Source: Peptococcaceae bacterium BRH_c4b
GTDB lineage: Bacteria; Bacillota; Desulfotomaculia; Desulfotomaculales; Desulfocucumaceae
NCBI GenBank assembly: GCA_000961595.1
Contig: LADO01000033.1
Span: forward strand, 1 to 50,253
Direction of reading: 5' to 3'
DNA: 50,253 nt
Shown here: positions 33,301 to 42,601 of the stretch, piece by piece
Position numbering within the stretch: position 1 is the stretch's first letter
Layout: each line of letters opens with the position of its first letter
Made by a program: the position numbers and the translations under genes
The notes under the pieces: generated by a model
Database searches by the model: none
What the model was told of the DNA's origin: nothing
The model's input: the letters and a program-made list of their open reading frames with translations, nothing else

Positions 33301-35559
33301 TTGAAACGAAACCATACTATTATTTATATTTTCCTGTTATCTTTAATCTGCTGTTTGCTATCCTTACCCCAGCCGTCAATTGCCGGCACAACAGAACCAG
33401 GCCACTTTATTATCGTGGTGGTCGATCAAATTGGTTTCAGCGACCTCAACGATCCCTCGTTGGAGAACTTTAATTATCTGATTAAAAATGGGGCCATTGC
33501 CTTAATGAACAACCGCACCGGCGGCGCCACAATATCAGACAACACTTTCACCACCATTGGGGCCAGCAGCCGGGCTGTGGGGTATCCGGCGGCAGCGCAG
33601 GCATTTAACGTACGAGATGTAGTTAACAATAATGCTGTGCAGGATATTTACTTTCGCCGAAACGGGCCGCTAAGCATGAGCCCCCAGAATATTGTCAACC
33701 TGAACACTGAGCAAATAAAAACACTAAACAGGGATTACCATTATAACGTACAAATAGGCGCACTTGGCAGCCGGCTGAACTCCGCTAAAATTAACGCCGC
33801 CATAATTGGAAATGCAGACGTGCCGCCTGAGGATTCCGGCTTTTCCGGCTATACATACGGACGACAGGCAGTTACCATGATTATGAATAATAATGGAGTT
33901 GTTGATTACGGTGACATTTCCGGCGATTTAATAACCAGCGATAAAAACGCTCCTTTTGGCGTTCGCACTGACGAAAATAAACTGTTTTCCCGTTTTATTG
34001 AAAATTATCAACGCTGCCGGGTAATAGTCATCGACTTCGGCGATACCACCAGGGCAGCTATGTACACAGAAAAAGCAAATGAAAAAGTAGCTGATAAACA
34101 CACAAAAAACGCAATCAAAAGGGCCGATAGTTTTATAGGACAGTTATTGCAAAATGTTGATTTAAGACGGGATTGTATTGCACTGGTAGTCCCTACACCC
34201 TCTATTAGCAACAGAAATCTGGACAATACAATGACCCCCATTGTTATGGCAGGACGCGGCATTGGCCAGGGGCTGCTGACCTCCAGCACCACTCACCGTA
34301 CCGGTATCATAGCAAATATTGACCTGGCTCCCACTATACTCCATTTTTACGGTATTGATAAAACAGAAACCATGTATGGCCAGGAGATTACATCCGTTCC
34401 TTCCGGTAATCAAATCGGGTACCTCGGGGATGTTGAAAATAAGCTTGTGAATAATACCCTGCGCCGGCTCCCCATGTTAAGCACCATCGCTTATTATATA
34501 ATGGCTGTATTAACGCTGTCGTTGACCGTGTTCATATTGCATCTTTTTAGTGTGGGAACATCGAAAACAGTTAAAAAGTTACTGCTGGCAAATTATCTGG
34601 CTATATTTTCACTGCCCCTGGCCCTTTTACTGCTGGCCGCCCTGGGAGCCTTAACCGTGCCGGAATCCTTCGCCGGGCTTGTGGCTATTGTTTTGCTGAT
34701 TACTGGACTGTTCTACCCGCTGTATAAAAAATATAACATCCTTTATTACATTTCTGGAATTTGCCTGTCTTTTATAGCAGTATTGTTTGCAGATCTTTTT
34801 ACCGGAGCCAATCTGATCGTCACCTCACCGCTGGGATACGACCCCCAGTACGGCGCCAGGTTTTACGGCATAGGCAATGAGTTCATGGGGGCTGTGCTAG
34901 GAGCTTCAACGCTGGGAATCGCAACATTTATGGATATAAAGAAATTCAAAGGCCGGCTGCCGCTGGCAAGTGTCATTATGCTGGGCGTTCTTTTTGTGCT
35001 GGTATATCCCGGCCTGGGTTCCAAAGCCGGGGCTTCCATATCCGTCACAGCTGCTTTCGTAACATTGCTATGGCTTCTGTCCGGCTACCGCACCGGCAAA
35101 AAACAGGTGTTAATTATTATTATTGCCGTACTGCTGGTATTAGCAACCATTTCACTCATTGATTCAGTAGGTGTTCCCCGTACCCATATAGGCAGGGCAA
35201 TTAAAGAATTTCAAACAGGCAGTTGGGAAAACATTTATAATATAATAATCAGAAAGATAGAGATGAATTTTCGTCTGATGCGGTACTCCTACTGGAGCGG
35301 TGTACTTATTGTTTCGCTGTTTTTAATGCTGTTAATGTTTAAATTTAAACTAAACTTCTTGGACAATATTCGCAAAACCGCCCCCCAAACCCTGAGCGGA
35401 TGCTGCGCCGCCCTGTTGGGGGCCGCAGTGGCGCTGTTTACAAACGATGCGGGAATAGTGGCCGCCGCTACGGCGGTAATATATCCGGTCTTTTGCTTGT
35501 TGTCATTAAACCTGCTGCACCTGAAAAATAACAATTGTACTACAGGCAAATATAAGTGA
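33301..35559 (+). CDS. Membrane protein with extracellular alkaline-phosphatase/sulfatase-superfamily domain
   Basis: The product of 752 residues has a signal peptide (IIYIFLLSLICCLLSLP), an outside domain of about 370 residues and then about 10-11 membrane helices (395-745). The outside domain resembles the alkaline phosphatase superfamily: FIIVVVDQIGFSDL at the start, and SNRNLDNTMTPIVMAGRGI then DLAPTILHFYGID near its end, which match metal-binding and lid regions. The usual catalytic Thr/Ser and some His are not obvious (THRTGIIAN may supply one His), so activity is uncertain. The start is a TTG at 33301. It may modify a membrane-linked polymer or lipid, but this is a guess. Confidence 0.75.
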   Translation: MKRNHTIIYIFLLSLICCLLSLPQPSIAGTTEPGHFIIVVVDQIGFSDLNDPSLENFNYLIKNGAIALMNNRTGGATISDNTFTTIGASSRAVGYPAAAQAFNVRDVVNNNAVQDIYFRRNGPLSMSPQNIVNLNTEQIKTLNRDYHYNVQIGALGSRLNSAKINAAIIGNADVPPEDSGFSGYTYGRQAVTMIMNNNGVVDYGDISGDLITSDKNAPFGVRTDENKLFSRFIENYQRCRVIVIDFGDTTRAAMYTEKANEKVADKHTKNAIKRADSFIGQLLQNVDLRRDCIALVVPTPSISNRNLDNTMTPIVMAGRGIGQGLLTSSTTHRTGIIANIDLAPTILHFYGIDKTETMYGQEITSVPSGNQIGYLGDVENKLVNNTLRRLPMLSTIAYYIMAVLTLSLTVFILHLFSVGTSKTVKKLLLANYLAIFSLPLALLLLAALGALTVPESFAGLVAIVLLITGLFYPLYKKYNILYYISGICLSFIAVLFADLFTGANLIVTSPLGYDPQYGARFYGIGNEFMGAVLGASTLGIATFMDIKKFKGRLPLASVIMLGVLFVLVYPGLGSKAGASISVTAAFVTLLWLLSGYRTGKKQVLIIIIAVLLVLATISLIDSVGVPRTHIGRAIKEFQTGSWENIYNIIIRKIEMNFRLMRYSYWSGVLIVSLFLMLLMFKFKLNFLDNIRKTAPQTLSGCCAALLGAAVALFTNDAGIVAAATAVIYPVFCLLSLNLLHLKNNNCTTGKYK

Positions 35560-35596
35560 TCCTTGGGTTCGGAAGTGGTTATTCCCCTACCGAACC

Positions 35597-35631
35597 CTTA
35601 GCGAGAACTAAGCAGCCGGGATCACCCGGCT
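35597..35631. terminator. Hairpin pair between convergent genes
   Basis: CTTAG-CGAGAA-CTAAG (35597-35612) and AGCCGGG (35614-35620) / CCCGGCT (35625-35631) lie between the plus-strand phosphatase-like gene and the minus-strand KimA paralog. The second hairpin touches the KimA stop codon. Confidence 0.5.
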
Positions 35632-37468
35632 ATCTTCTTAAGTGGTATGGAATTGTTGTTACAACTATTTCACTGCTGAATACCAGCAGATTTTGCAATA
35701 TCAATCCGGTCTGGTTGTGCAGAAAACGGTGCCACCACCTTTTTACCACAAACTCCGGTATTAAAACCGTTATGACCTCGTCGTTACTTTTCCGCCTTTC
35801 CTCCTGCCTTATATATTCCACCAGGGGGTCGAAAACCGAACGGTATGGAGACGGTAACACTACCAGTTCCACCCCGGGGTTCCATTTGTCCCATTTGGCC
35901 TGCAGTTTTTTTGTCATTTCAGGGTCGGTGGAAACATGGACGGCCTTTATGGAGCCGGTGAGAGTTTTTCCGTAGTCTATGGTGTTTGCCACAACGTTGG
36001 ACAAACTGGCCACGGGAACAATTATTATATGCCTGACATCATCCCTGTGTATGTAATTCTCGAAATCCAGTTCCTCCCTTATGCTCTGGTAGTGGCTGTT
36101 AATAGATTTGAACAAATAGACCATGGAGGGAATTAGTAATATAACCACCCAGGCCCCATGTTCAAATTTTGTAACGGCAATGATTACCGTAACCATTCCG
36201 GTCACTACGGCACCCAGGCCGTTAATTACCATCTTTTTCTTCCAATCCTGCCCCTTTAGATTAATCCACCTCTTCACCATGCCACTCTGGGCCACCGTAA
36301 AAGCTGTAAAAACCCCAACGGCATAAAGGGGGATCAGCCGCGTGGTCATGCCATCAAAAACATAGATTAAAAACCCCGCCAGGAATCCCAGAAGTATAAT
36401 ACCGTTGCTAAACGCCAGGCGGTCACCCCTCAAAGCCAGATAACGGGGCAGGAACTTGTCCTTGGCCATCATAGATGCCAGCAAGGGGAACCCGGCAAAA
36501 GCGGTGTTTGCAGCAAGCAGCAGAATCATACCCGTGCTGGCCTGGAACAGGTAAAAAAAGATACCCTGGCCGAAAACCTTCAAAGCTACCTGGGATATAA
36601 CCGTCATATTCTCCGAGGGTACCACATGGAAATACCTAGTTAAAGCTGTCAACCCTCCGAACATCAAGAACAGCAAGATTGCAAGCAGTGCAAGAACCTG
36701 TTTGGCATTTTTACCCTCCGGCTTTTTAAAATTAGGAACCGCGTCACTTATTGCTTCAATTCCCGTTAAAGCAGTGCAACCGGACGAAAAGGCCCGCAGC
36801 ACAACCCAGACCAGTGCCAAGGTGTCCAGATTGGCAACTGTTCCCTGAGGTATGGCAGGAGGAGCTAATTGAGCACCTCCTGCCATAGTTTTATATAAAC
36901 CAATTACGAGGAGTATAAACATACCTATAATAAAGGAGTAGGTGGGGTAGCTGAAAAATGTGGCCGATTCAGAAACTCCTCTCAAATTCATCAAGACCAA
37001 AAATACTATGATCATCATCGCTATAGTAACCCTATGCGGAATTGCCGCATGATAGGCCGATGTGAGAGCCGCCACTCCTGCTGAAACGGATACAGCAACG
37101 GTAAGCAGGTAATCAAACAGCAGTGCCGCTCCTGACACCAACCCCGCCGTAACACCAAGGTTTTCCTTGGCAACTATATATGCTCCGCCGCTGCTTGTTG
37201 GGTAGGCGCTTATGATTTGCCTGAAGCTAAAACTTACTATAAATAAAAGAATTATAATTGCAGCCGATATGGGTGTGAGAAAGTTGAAAGACATTAGTCC
37301 TATCACGGGCAATAATACGTGTAAAATCTCCTCACCTGCATAGGCAACGGATGATAATGCATCTGAAGAAAGAATAGCCAGGCCCTTGGGAACCGAATAG
37401 CGTTCATGTTCAATACGGCTTGAATCCAACGGAGACCCGATGATAACCCTACGAAGAGTTTGCAGCAT
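35630..37468 (-). CDS. KimA/YdaO-like potassium transporter (APC superfamily), copy 2
   Basis: The product of 612 residues is a paralog of the transporter at 25231-27063 with the same length and order: SSDALSSVAYAGEEI, then YPTSSGGAYIVAKENLG, SGCTALTGIEAISDAVP, and a C-terminal domain ending HRFLHNQTG. GAGGTGA lies six bases before ATG 37468. Unlike copy 1 it has no ydaO riboswitch upstream; I see only an inverted repeat (CTGGATTTTA / TAAAATCCAG) at about 37566-37594. The two copies may therefore serve different potassium conditions, or have diverged to another substrate. Confidence 0.88.
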   Translation of the reverse strand: MLQTLRRVIIGSPLDSSRIEHERYSVPKGLAILSSDALSSVAYAGEEILHVLLPVIGLMSFNFLTPISAAIIILLFIVSFSFRQIISAYPTSSGGAYIVAKENLGVTAGLVSGAALLFDYLLTVAVSVSAGVAALTSAYHAAIPHRVTIAMMIIVFLVLMNLRGVSESATFFSYPTYSFIIGMFILLVIGLYKTMAGGAQLAPPAIPQGTVANLDTLALVWVVLRAFSSGCTALTGIEAISDAVPNFKKPEGKNAKQVLALLAILLFLMFGGLTALTRYFHVVPSENMTVISQVALKVFGQGIFFYLFQASTGMILLLAANTAFAGFPLLASMMAKDKFLPRYLALRGDRLAFSNGIILLGFLAGFLIYVFDGMTTRLIPLYAVGVFTAFTVAQSGMVKRWINLKGQDWKKKMVINGLGAVVTGMVTVIIAVTKFEHGAWVVILLIPSMVYLFKSINSHYQSIREELDFENYIHRDDVRHIIIVPVASLSNVVANTIDYGKTLTGSIKAVHVSTDPEMTKKLQAKWDKWNPGVELVVLPSPYRSVFDPLVEYIRQEERRKSNDEVITVLIPEFVVKRWWHRFLHNQTGLILQNLLVFSSEIVVTTIPYHLRR

Positions 37469-37565
37469 AAATTTTCACCTCATAATATCTGCGTTTCTGC
37501 AATAAATAACTTTTTAATTTAATTTATCCAGTTCATAAATCTATTGGTAATATTAAACCCATAGA

Positions 37566-37595
37566 CTGGATTTTACTTTACTAAAATACAGATAA
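37566..37595. repeat. Inverted repeat in the leader of the second KimA-like gene
   Basis: CTGGATTTTA and TAAAATCCAG flank a short loop. The 350-bp stretch 37469-37818 otherwise holds only the FetB-side terminator. Confidence 0.45.
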
Positions 37596-37729
37596 AATCC
37601 AGGATAGTCAATAGCTTATCCCCTTTCAAGGTTTATCCTAAACTCAATAATCCTAAATACCACCGAAAATATTTTTTATTTTTAAATGTTGTTTTTTTCC
37701 CGCGTTTCATTTTTATAGTGAAAAATAAA

Positions 37730-37760
37730 AAACCCCGCTCAACGGCAAGGGTTCTTTTTC
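37730..37760 (-). terminator. Intrinsic terminator of fetAB
   Basis: On the minus strand AACCC(TTGCCGTTGAGC)GGGGTT is followed by a T-rich run. Confidence 0.75.
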
Positions 37761-37818
37761 AAAAAATTATAAACAGGAATCAGTTTTCACTTTCAATAAA
37801 TCACCCCTGATAACAAAT

Positions 37819-38619
37819 TTATCTCCTGCTTTGCAGGACGAAGGGCTGTAACGCGCCGTCACTATTAAACAGTCTTTTGTAAGAAAGAAGCACCAGGATA
37901 AGGGAACCTATGCCCACGGCGGCGCCAATCATCAACATGACCACAATCTGATAGCGCACGGACTCCCGGGGGTCGGCCCCGCCCAGAATCTGCCCCGTCA
38001 TCATTCCCGGCAGGCTCACCAGCCCCACCACCATCAGTGAGTTGATGGTGGGCATCATGCCGGCCCTGATGGCCTCCCGGGCACTTGTCTGAATCGCCTC
38101 CCAGGGGGTGGCCCCGAAAGTTAGCAGAGCCTCTATTTCAGCCGCCCTGGATCTGGCCTCGCTGTAGAGCCGATCCAGGGAAATAGCGACGGCGTTCATT
38201 GAATTACCAAGAATCATACCAAAAATGGGAATGACTATTCTGGCTGAATACCAGGGGTCGGGGGCAATAATCAGTCCGGTAACAATGGAACCCACCAGAA
38301 AGGTGCTGGCCAGCAGGGCCGCGAAAGACAGCAGGGCCGGATAATCCGGCACATTTGGTGTCCTCTTTACTGCTGTTCTTGATGCCACATAGCACATCAT
38401 GGTAACCAGGGCAATTACCAGCCAGAGACTGTTAATAGTGAATATGTACGTCAGGGCGTAACCCACCAGGGTTAGCTGGACGAATGTCCTTACGGTCCCC
38501 CAGATTAGCGGCTTCAGCAGGCCCAGTCTCAAAAAGGAAGAAATCCCCCCGGTTATTAGCACCAGAAGTACCGAAAGAGCCAGTTGAAAATTGGAGATGG
38601 GTATGATGCCTTGATTCAT
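37819..38619 (-). CDS. fetB: FetB-like (UPF0014) ABC transporter permease
   Basis: The product of about 266 residues starts with MNQGIIPISNFQLALSVLL and has about seven membrane helices. The motif ALLTFGATPWEAIQTSAREAIRAGMMPTINSLMVVGLVSLPGMMTGQILGGADP is the UPF0014 signature, broken here into shorter pieces: FGATPWEA, MPTINSLMVVGLVSLPGMMT and GGADP. FetAB exports iron in E. coli and gives resistance to oxidative stress. ATG 38619 has GAGGA eight bases upstream. It follows the ATPase gene by 79 bp. Confidence 0.92.
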   Translation of the reverse strand: MNQGIIPISNFQLALSVLLVLITGGISSFLRLGLLKPLIWGTVRTFVQLTLVGYALTYIFTINSLWLVIALVTMMCYVASRTAVKRTPNVPDYPALLSFAALLASTFLVGSIVTGLIIAPDPWYSARIVIPIFGMILGNSMNAVAISLDRLYSEARSRAAEIEALLTFGATPWEAIQTSAREAIRAGMMPTINSLMVVGLVSLPGMMTGQILGGADPRESVRYQIVVMLMIGAAVGIGSLILVLLSYKRLFNSDGALQPFVLQSRR

Positions 38620-38698
38620 CTGCACTTTCCTCTCAGCCGTTTTGTTTCCACTCTGCATTCGGTCGCAGCAACGCCTTATAAAGGCCGGAAATGATTCC

Positions 38699-39337
38699 TC
38701 AGGGAATATCCAAAAAGGAAACCTGCTTCAACACCCCATAATCATCATTGTGAGAAACCAGCAGGGCGACCCTTTCCGGAGCCTCCAGCCAGCGGAAAAG
38801 CACCCCGTAAAAGGCCTGACCGGACTTTTCATCCAGTGCCGCTGTAGGTTCGTCAAGAAGCAGAACCTGAGGTTCAATGAGTAGTGCCCGTACAAAAGCC
38901 ACCCGGGCAGCCTCACCGCCGGACAGGGTCCTGGCATCCTGCTGCAGCAGGCTGGGAGGCAATAGCAGTTGGTCCATTATTTCCCCGGCCATTTTTATAT
39001 CAAACATTTTACTGTTTCTTATGGCAGTAACGCCAAAAGGCTTGGACAGATTTTCAGCCACGGTTCCGTCAAAGAGAGCCGGTTTTTGCGCCAGGTAATG
39101 CACTCTGGTTCGCCAGGAAGTGGCGTTAAACTGCCCCCAGCCTACCCCCCCGAGCCGCACCTCGCCCCCTGCCGCCGGCTGCAGTCTGGCCAAAACCCTC
39201 AGCAGGGTAGATTTGCCCGCCCCCGAAGGCCCGCGCACCACCAGAACACCGCCGCCGTCCACCGAACCGGATACAGTTATCCGGCGGGCATCGTCTCCCC
39301 CCGGGGCAAAGGCAAGGTTATTAAAATAGAAAAGCAC
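38699..39337 (-). CDS. fetA: FetA-like ABC transporter ATPase
   Basis: The product of 212 residues has all ABC motifs: Walker A GPSGAGKST, signature LSGGEAARVA, Walker B VLLLDEPTAALDE and the switch His in LLVSHND. With the FetB-like permease next to it this is the ATPase of an iron exporter of the FetAB type. GTG 39337 has GGAGG about ten bases upstream. The domain is short and lacks extra segments. It joins the other iron and metal genes of the window but is not linked to feo. Confidence 0.9.
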   Translation of the reverse strand: MLFYFNNLAFAPGGDDARRITVSGSVDGGGVLVVRGPSGAGKSTLLRVLARLQPAAGGEVRLGGVGWGQFNATSWRTRVHYLAQKPALFDGTVAENLSKPFGVTAIRNSKMFDIKMAGEIMDQLLLPPSLLQQDARTLSGGEAARVAFVRALLIEPQVLLLDEPTAALDEKSGQAFYGVLFRWLEAPERVALLVSHNDDYGVLKQVSFLDIP

Positions 39338-39408
39338 AGTTAATTAACCTCCCCCAGGATACACCCAACTTAAACATATAACAATCCTTAGAAGCAGTCA
39401 ATTCGTGT

Positions 39409-39442
39409 AAAGTAAAAAACGCCTCCCGGCGTTTTTTACTTT
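39409..39442. terminator. Bidirectional terminator
   Basis: AAAGTAAAAAACGCC (39409-39423) and GGCGTTTTTTACTTT (39428-39442) are perfect 15-base arms around TCCC. It overlaps the last codons of the adjacent decayed gene. Confidence 0.8.
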
Positions 39443-39558
39443 CCTACGATGTCTTTTAAAGCATTCATAGCATTTATTGCAGTTGGGAATCCGGCATAAG
39501 GCACTGTCTGTATAATAATTTCCTCAATCTCTGCTGGGCAGGAATCGGCTAGTTCCCG
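39436..39558 (-). pseudogene. Carboxymuconolactone-decarboxylase/AhpD-like C-terminal remnant
   Basis: The minus strand encodes ADSCPAEIEEIIIQTVPYAG, then FPTAINAMNALKDIVGK and a stop at 39436-39438. EIEE..IQTVPYAGFP.AINA is the C-terminal helix block of carboxymuconolactone decarboxylase-like proteins. No start codon or N-terminal half with the catalytic Cys pair is upstream. It is too short for a standard ORF list. Confidence 0.75.
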
Positions 39559-39603
39559 ACGAAATATACTTTTTGTACATAAAAAAACAGTGAGGTACAG
39601 TCT

Positions 39604-39903
39604 ATGTCAAACCAAAAGCAGGATGCTAAAGGAAACAGGGTAATCATAAGCGTGCTGGGGCCGGACCGGGTCGGTATAATCGCGGGAGTCGCCAATATAC
39701 TTTCGGAAAACAATATTAACATACTTGACATAAGCCAGACCTTAATACAGGAATATCTGGCTATGGTGCTGATTGCTGATATGGAGAAAAGCAAAATAAA
39801 CATGGGTGAGTTAAAAGACAAGCTTGCGGCAAAGGGCCGGGAATTGGGCATAAAAATCGACGCCCAGCATGAGAATGTTTTTAACTTTATGCACAGACTT
39901 TGA
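39604..39903 (+). CDS. ACT-domain protein, UPF0237
   Basis: The product of 99 residues is a single ACT domain: RVIISVLGPDRVGIIAGVAN, then ILSENNINILDISQTLIQEYLAMVL. It should bind a small ligand, as ACT domains do, but the ligand is unknown. GAGG lies before the ATG. The following gene encodes UPF0210; these two families are regularly found side by side, so they probably act together. Confidence 0.9.
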   Translation: MSNQKQDAKGNRVIISVLGPDRVGIIAGVANILSENNINILDISQTLIQEYLAMVLIADMEKSKINMGELKDKLAAKGRELGIKIDAQHENVFNFMHRL

Positions 39904-39962
39904 CAAATGGATATCAATTACGGTAAAACAGGTTAAACATTTCCGGTTTGGGGGATTTTAAT

Positions 39963-41321
39963 ATGCTGACGATGGCAGAAATTATGGAAACAATTAAAAT
40001 GGTGCAGGAGGAGAACCTGGATATCCGCACCATTACCATGGGCATCAGCCTCAGGGACTGCTCCGGCCCCGACCCGGCAGCGGTCCGCCGGAAAATTTAC
40101 GACAAGATAACCTCCCTGGCCGGCAATCTGGTGAGGGTGGGCGAGGAAATAGAAAGGGAATACGGCATACCCATAGTAAATAAAAGAATATCTGTCACCC
40201 CCATTTCCCTGGTGGCCGAAAGTTGCGATGTAGACGACTTCACAGGCTTTGCCCGAACCATGGACGAGGCCGCAGCAGCGGTGGGGGTTAATTTTATTGG
40301 TGGGTTCTCTGCCCTGGTGCACAAGGGGTTTACTAAAGGAGACCTGCGCCTGGTAAAATCCATACCGGCAGCCCTGGCTACTACCCACAGGGTATGTTCC
40401 TCCGTTAATGTGGCCACCAGCAAGGCCGGTATTAATATGGACGCCGTATACATGATGGGCAAGATTATCAAGGATACAGCCGGACTTACAGCGGACAGGG
40501 ACGGACTGGGCTGCGCCAAACTGGTGGTCTTCAGCAATGTACCCGAAGACAACCCCTTTATGGCAGGCTCCTTTCATGGCATAGGAGAGCCGGAATCGGT
40601 AATTAATGTAGGGGTATCCGGGCCCGGGGTAGTTAAAAATATGGTGGAAAAGTGCAAGGACGCTGATTTCGGGACCCTGGCGGAGGCCATCAAAAAGACT
40701 GCCTTTAAAATTACCCGCATGGGTGAACTTGTGGGACGTACAGCCGCCAGTCGCCTGGGTGTACCCTTCGGGATAGTGGATATTTCCCTGGCCCCCACCC
40801 CGGCGGTGGGTGACAGCGTGGCGGAAATACTGGAACACATGGGACTGGAGAGATGTGGCACCCACGGCACCACCGCCGCCCTGGCCTTGCTTAACGACGC
40901 CGTGAAAAAAGGTGGGGCCATGGCTTCCTCCTATGTTGGCGGGCTTTCCGGCGCCTTTATTCCGGTAAGCGAGGATGCGGGAATGATCAGGGCTGTGGAA
41001 ACAGGCGCCCTGAGCCTGGATAAACTGGAGGCTATGACCTGTGTATGTTCGGTAGGGCTTGATATGATTGCAGTGCCCGGAGACACTTCCGCGGAGACCA
41101 TTGCCGCCATTATTGCCGATGAAGTGGCTATAGGCGTGATCAACCACAAAACCACCGCAGTGAGGATAATACCAGCGCCGGGTAAAAAAGTAGGCGACCG
41201 GGTGGAATACGGTGGTCTCCTGGGCCATGCCCCGGTCATGCCGGTGCACGGTTTTTCCTCCTCCATTTTTGTTCGCCGGGGAGGCAGAATCCCGGCCCCG
41301 GTAAGCAGCCTTACCAACTAA
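39963..41321 (+). CDS. UPF0210 (DUF711) family protein
   Basis: The product of about 452 residues starts [13 protein letters not shown] and contains [13 protein letters not shown], then [81 protein letters not shown] and [20 protein letters not shown]. These are standard blocks of the family, whose structure is related to glycyl-radical/PFL-like folds but whose function is unknown. ATG 39963 has GGGGGA eight bases upstream. The upstream ACT protein is its usual partner. Confidence 0.92.
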   Translation: MLTMAEIMETIKMVQEENLDIRTITMGISLRDCSGPDPAAVRRKIYDKITSLAGNLVRVGEEIEREYGIPIVNKRISVTPISLVAESCDVDDFTGFARTMDEAAAAVGVNFIGGFSALVHKGFTKGDLRLVKSIPAALATTHRVCSSVNVATSKAGINMDAVYMMGKIIKDTAGLTADRDGLGCAKLVVFSNVPEDNPFMAGSFHGIGEPESVINVGVSGPGVVKNMVEKCKDADFGTLAEAIKKTAFKITRMGELVGRTAASRLGVPFGIVDISLAPTPAVGDSVAEILEHMGLERCGTHGTTAALALLNDAVKKGGAMASSYVGGLSGAFIPVSEDAGMIRAVETGALSLDKLEAMTCVCSVGLDMIAVPGDTSAETIAAIIADEVAIGVINHKTTAVRIIPAPGKKVGDRVEYGGLLGHAPVMPVHGFSSSIFVRRGGRIPAPVSSLTN

Positions 41322-41364
41322 TCGCCTGGCGGTACCATGTCAAACCGCTCATATATTTTTCATA

Positions 41365-41408
41365 CAGAAAGCCCCATGGCTTCAGCCACATCAGCCAGGG
41401 GCTTTCTG
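41365..41408 (+). terminator. Hairpin after the UPF0210 gene
   Basis: CAGAAAGCCCC (41365-41375) pairs with GGGGCTTTCTG (41398-41408). There is no long T run, so it may stabilise the 3' end rather than terminate. Confidence 0.5.
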
Positions 41409-41554
41409 GCGCATTCTGGTTATACATGTTTATATGCAGTTATAAAAATTACCTAAAATTACATAAGTTTATGCGGTTACCTGCCTTCATCGGGAGGAAA
41501 TTATCATATTCTGTTGAAAACTTGTAGAAATGCCTTTTTTCACCGGAGGGAACG

Positions 41555-42553
41555 ATGAAGAAAAATATTCTTTTAATATTCTCAGTTGCAATGATTATGC
41601 TGCTGCTTGTAATGCCCGGCTGTACCAGTAAAACCGAGCAGACCTCCACGGACAAACAAGGCCAGACGTCTTCCACCCAATCAGGCACTACAGAAGAACA
41701 GGGGCAGGAAACAACCGGGGAGAAAATCACCAAGGCCCTGGCCGGCGTAACGGCCTATCCTGCCGGTCAAGGAAAAAGCCAGGAGGAGGGCAAAATGCCT
41801 CGGTCGGAAACAAAACTGTCTCCGGTACCCGAGGTAACTGCGGACGAAACACTGACTATAAAGGGGAAAACCAAGGGAGTAAACAAGATTTTTGTAAATG
41901 GTGAGGAAACCCAGGTAGATCCCCAGGGCAGTTTCAAACATGATGTACGATTAGAAACGGGCGCAAACACTATTGAAGTGGTAACTCTGAATCCCAAGGG
42001 CATACCCGACAAGCAGAGCATCACAGTCACATACCAACCGCTGGCTCCGAAGTTGCTGGCCCTGGCCCCGGACAGCAGCGACACCGAAACGGTTACTATT
42101 TCCGGTCAGACCGGGCCGGACTGCTTTGTATACGTTAACAGCAACCGCACCAAGCCGGACAAAAAAGGGAATTTTTCGCTGCCGGTTCAACTCAGGCCTG
42201 GCGCAAACACTATAAAAGTTGTATCCACTAATCCCCAAGGCGGGCAAGCGTCTGTAACAAATAACGTTACGTTTAGCCCCCCCGAACCCAGGCTGGTGTT
42301 TATCCTGCCAGACAAAACCGCCAGTAAAGAACTGGCCATAGGCGGTATTACGGATGCCGGCGCAGTGCTGATAGTATATGTTAATGATGTTAAAACCAAT
42401 ATCAACAACAGTAACGGAACCTTCACCGGCACTGTTCAACTTCAGGAAGGACTAAATACTATTACCGCACAAGTCGCTAACAAATGGGGTCAAACCAGGA
42501 CGGTGCAAAAGAGAATTAACTACGAACCGGTCTATGAGGACGAATACTATTAG
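41555..42553 (+). CDS. Lipoprotein with three glucodextranase-B/Ig-like repeats
   Basis: The product of 332 residues has a lipoprotein signal (MLLLVMPGC) followed by a low-complexity Thr/Gln/Glu linker to about residue 85. Three repeats of about 75 residues follow (about 93-165, 169-243, 249-325). Each has the pattern T[IV].G.T.....VYVNG, D..G.F...V.L..G.NTI.V.[VS].N..G, typical of beta-sandwich surface domains of the glucodextranase-B type. It should be anchored outside the cell and bind a polymer or another protein. GGAGG precedes the ATG. It is followed by another lipoprotein gene in the same direction. Confidence 0.85.
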   Translation: MKKNILLIFSVAMIMLLLVMPGCTSKTEQTSTDKQGQTSSTQSGTTEEQGQETTGEKITKALAGVTAYPAGQGKSQEEGKMPRSETKLSPVPEVTADETLTIKGKTKGVNKIFVNGEETQVDPQGSFKHDVRLETGANTIEVVTLNPKGIPDKQSITVTYQPLAPKLLALAPDSSDTETVTISGQTGPDCFVYVNSNRTKPDKKGNFSLPVQLRPGANTIKVVSTNPQGGQASVTNNVTFSPPEPRLVFILPDKTASKELAIGGITDAGAVLIVYVNDVKTNINNSNGTFTGTVQLQEGLNTITAQVANKWGQTRTVQKRINYEPVYEDEYY

Positions 42554-42601
42554 AAGTGAACCTCTATAAATTTATCAATTTTACTACTGGGAGGATTTCT
42601 G

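Noticed and set aside
39933-41249. Open frame of 438 residues opposite the UPF0210 gene
   Set aside because: His/Gly-rich translation without any family block; it is a shadow of a well-conserved gene on the plus strand.
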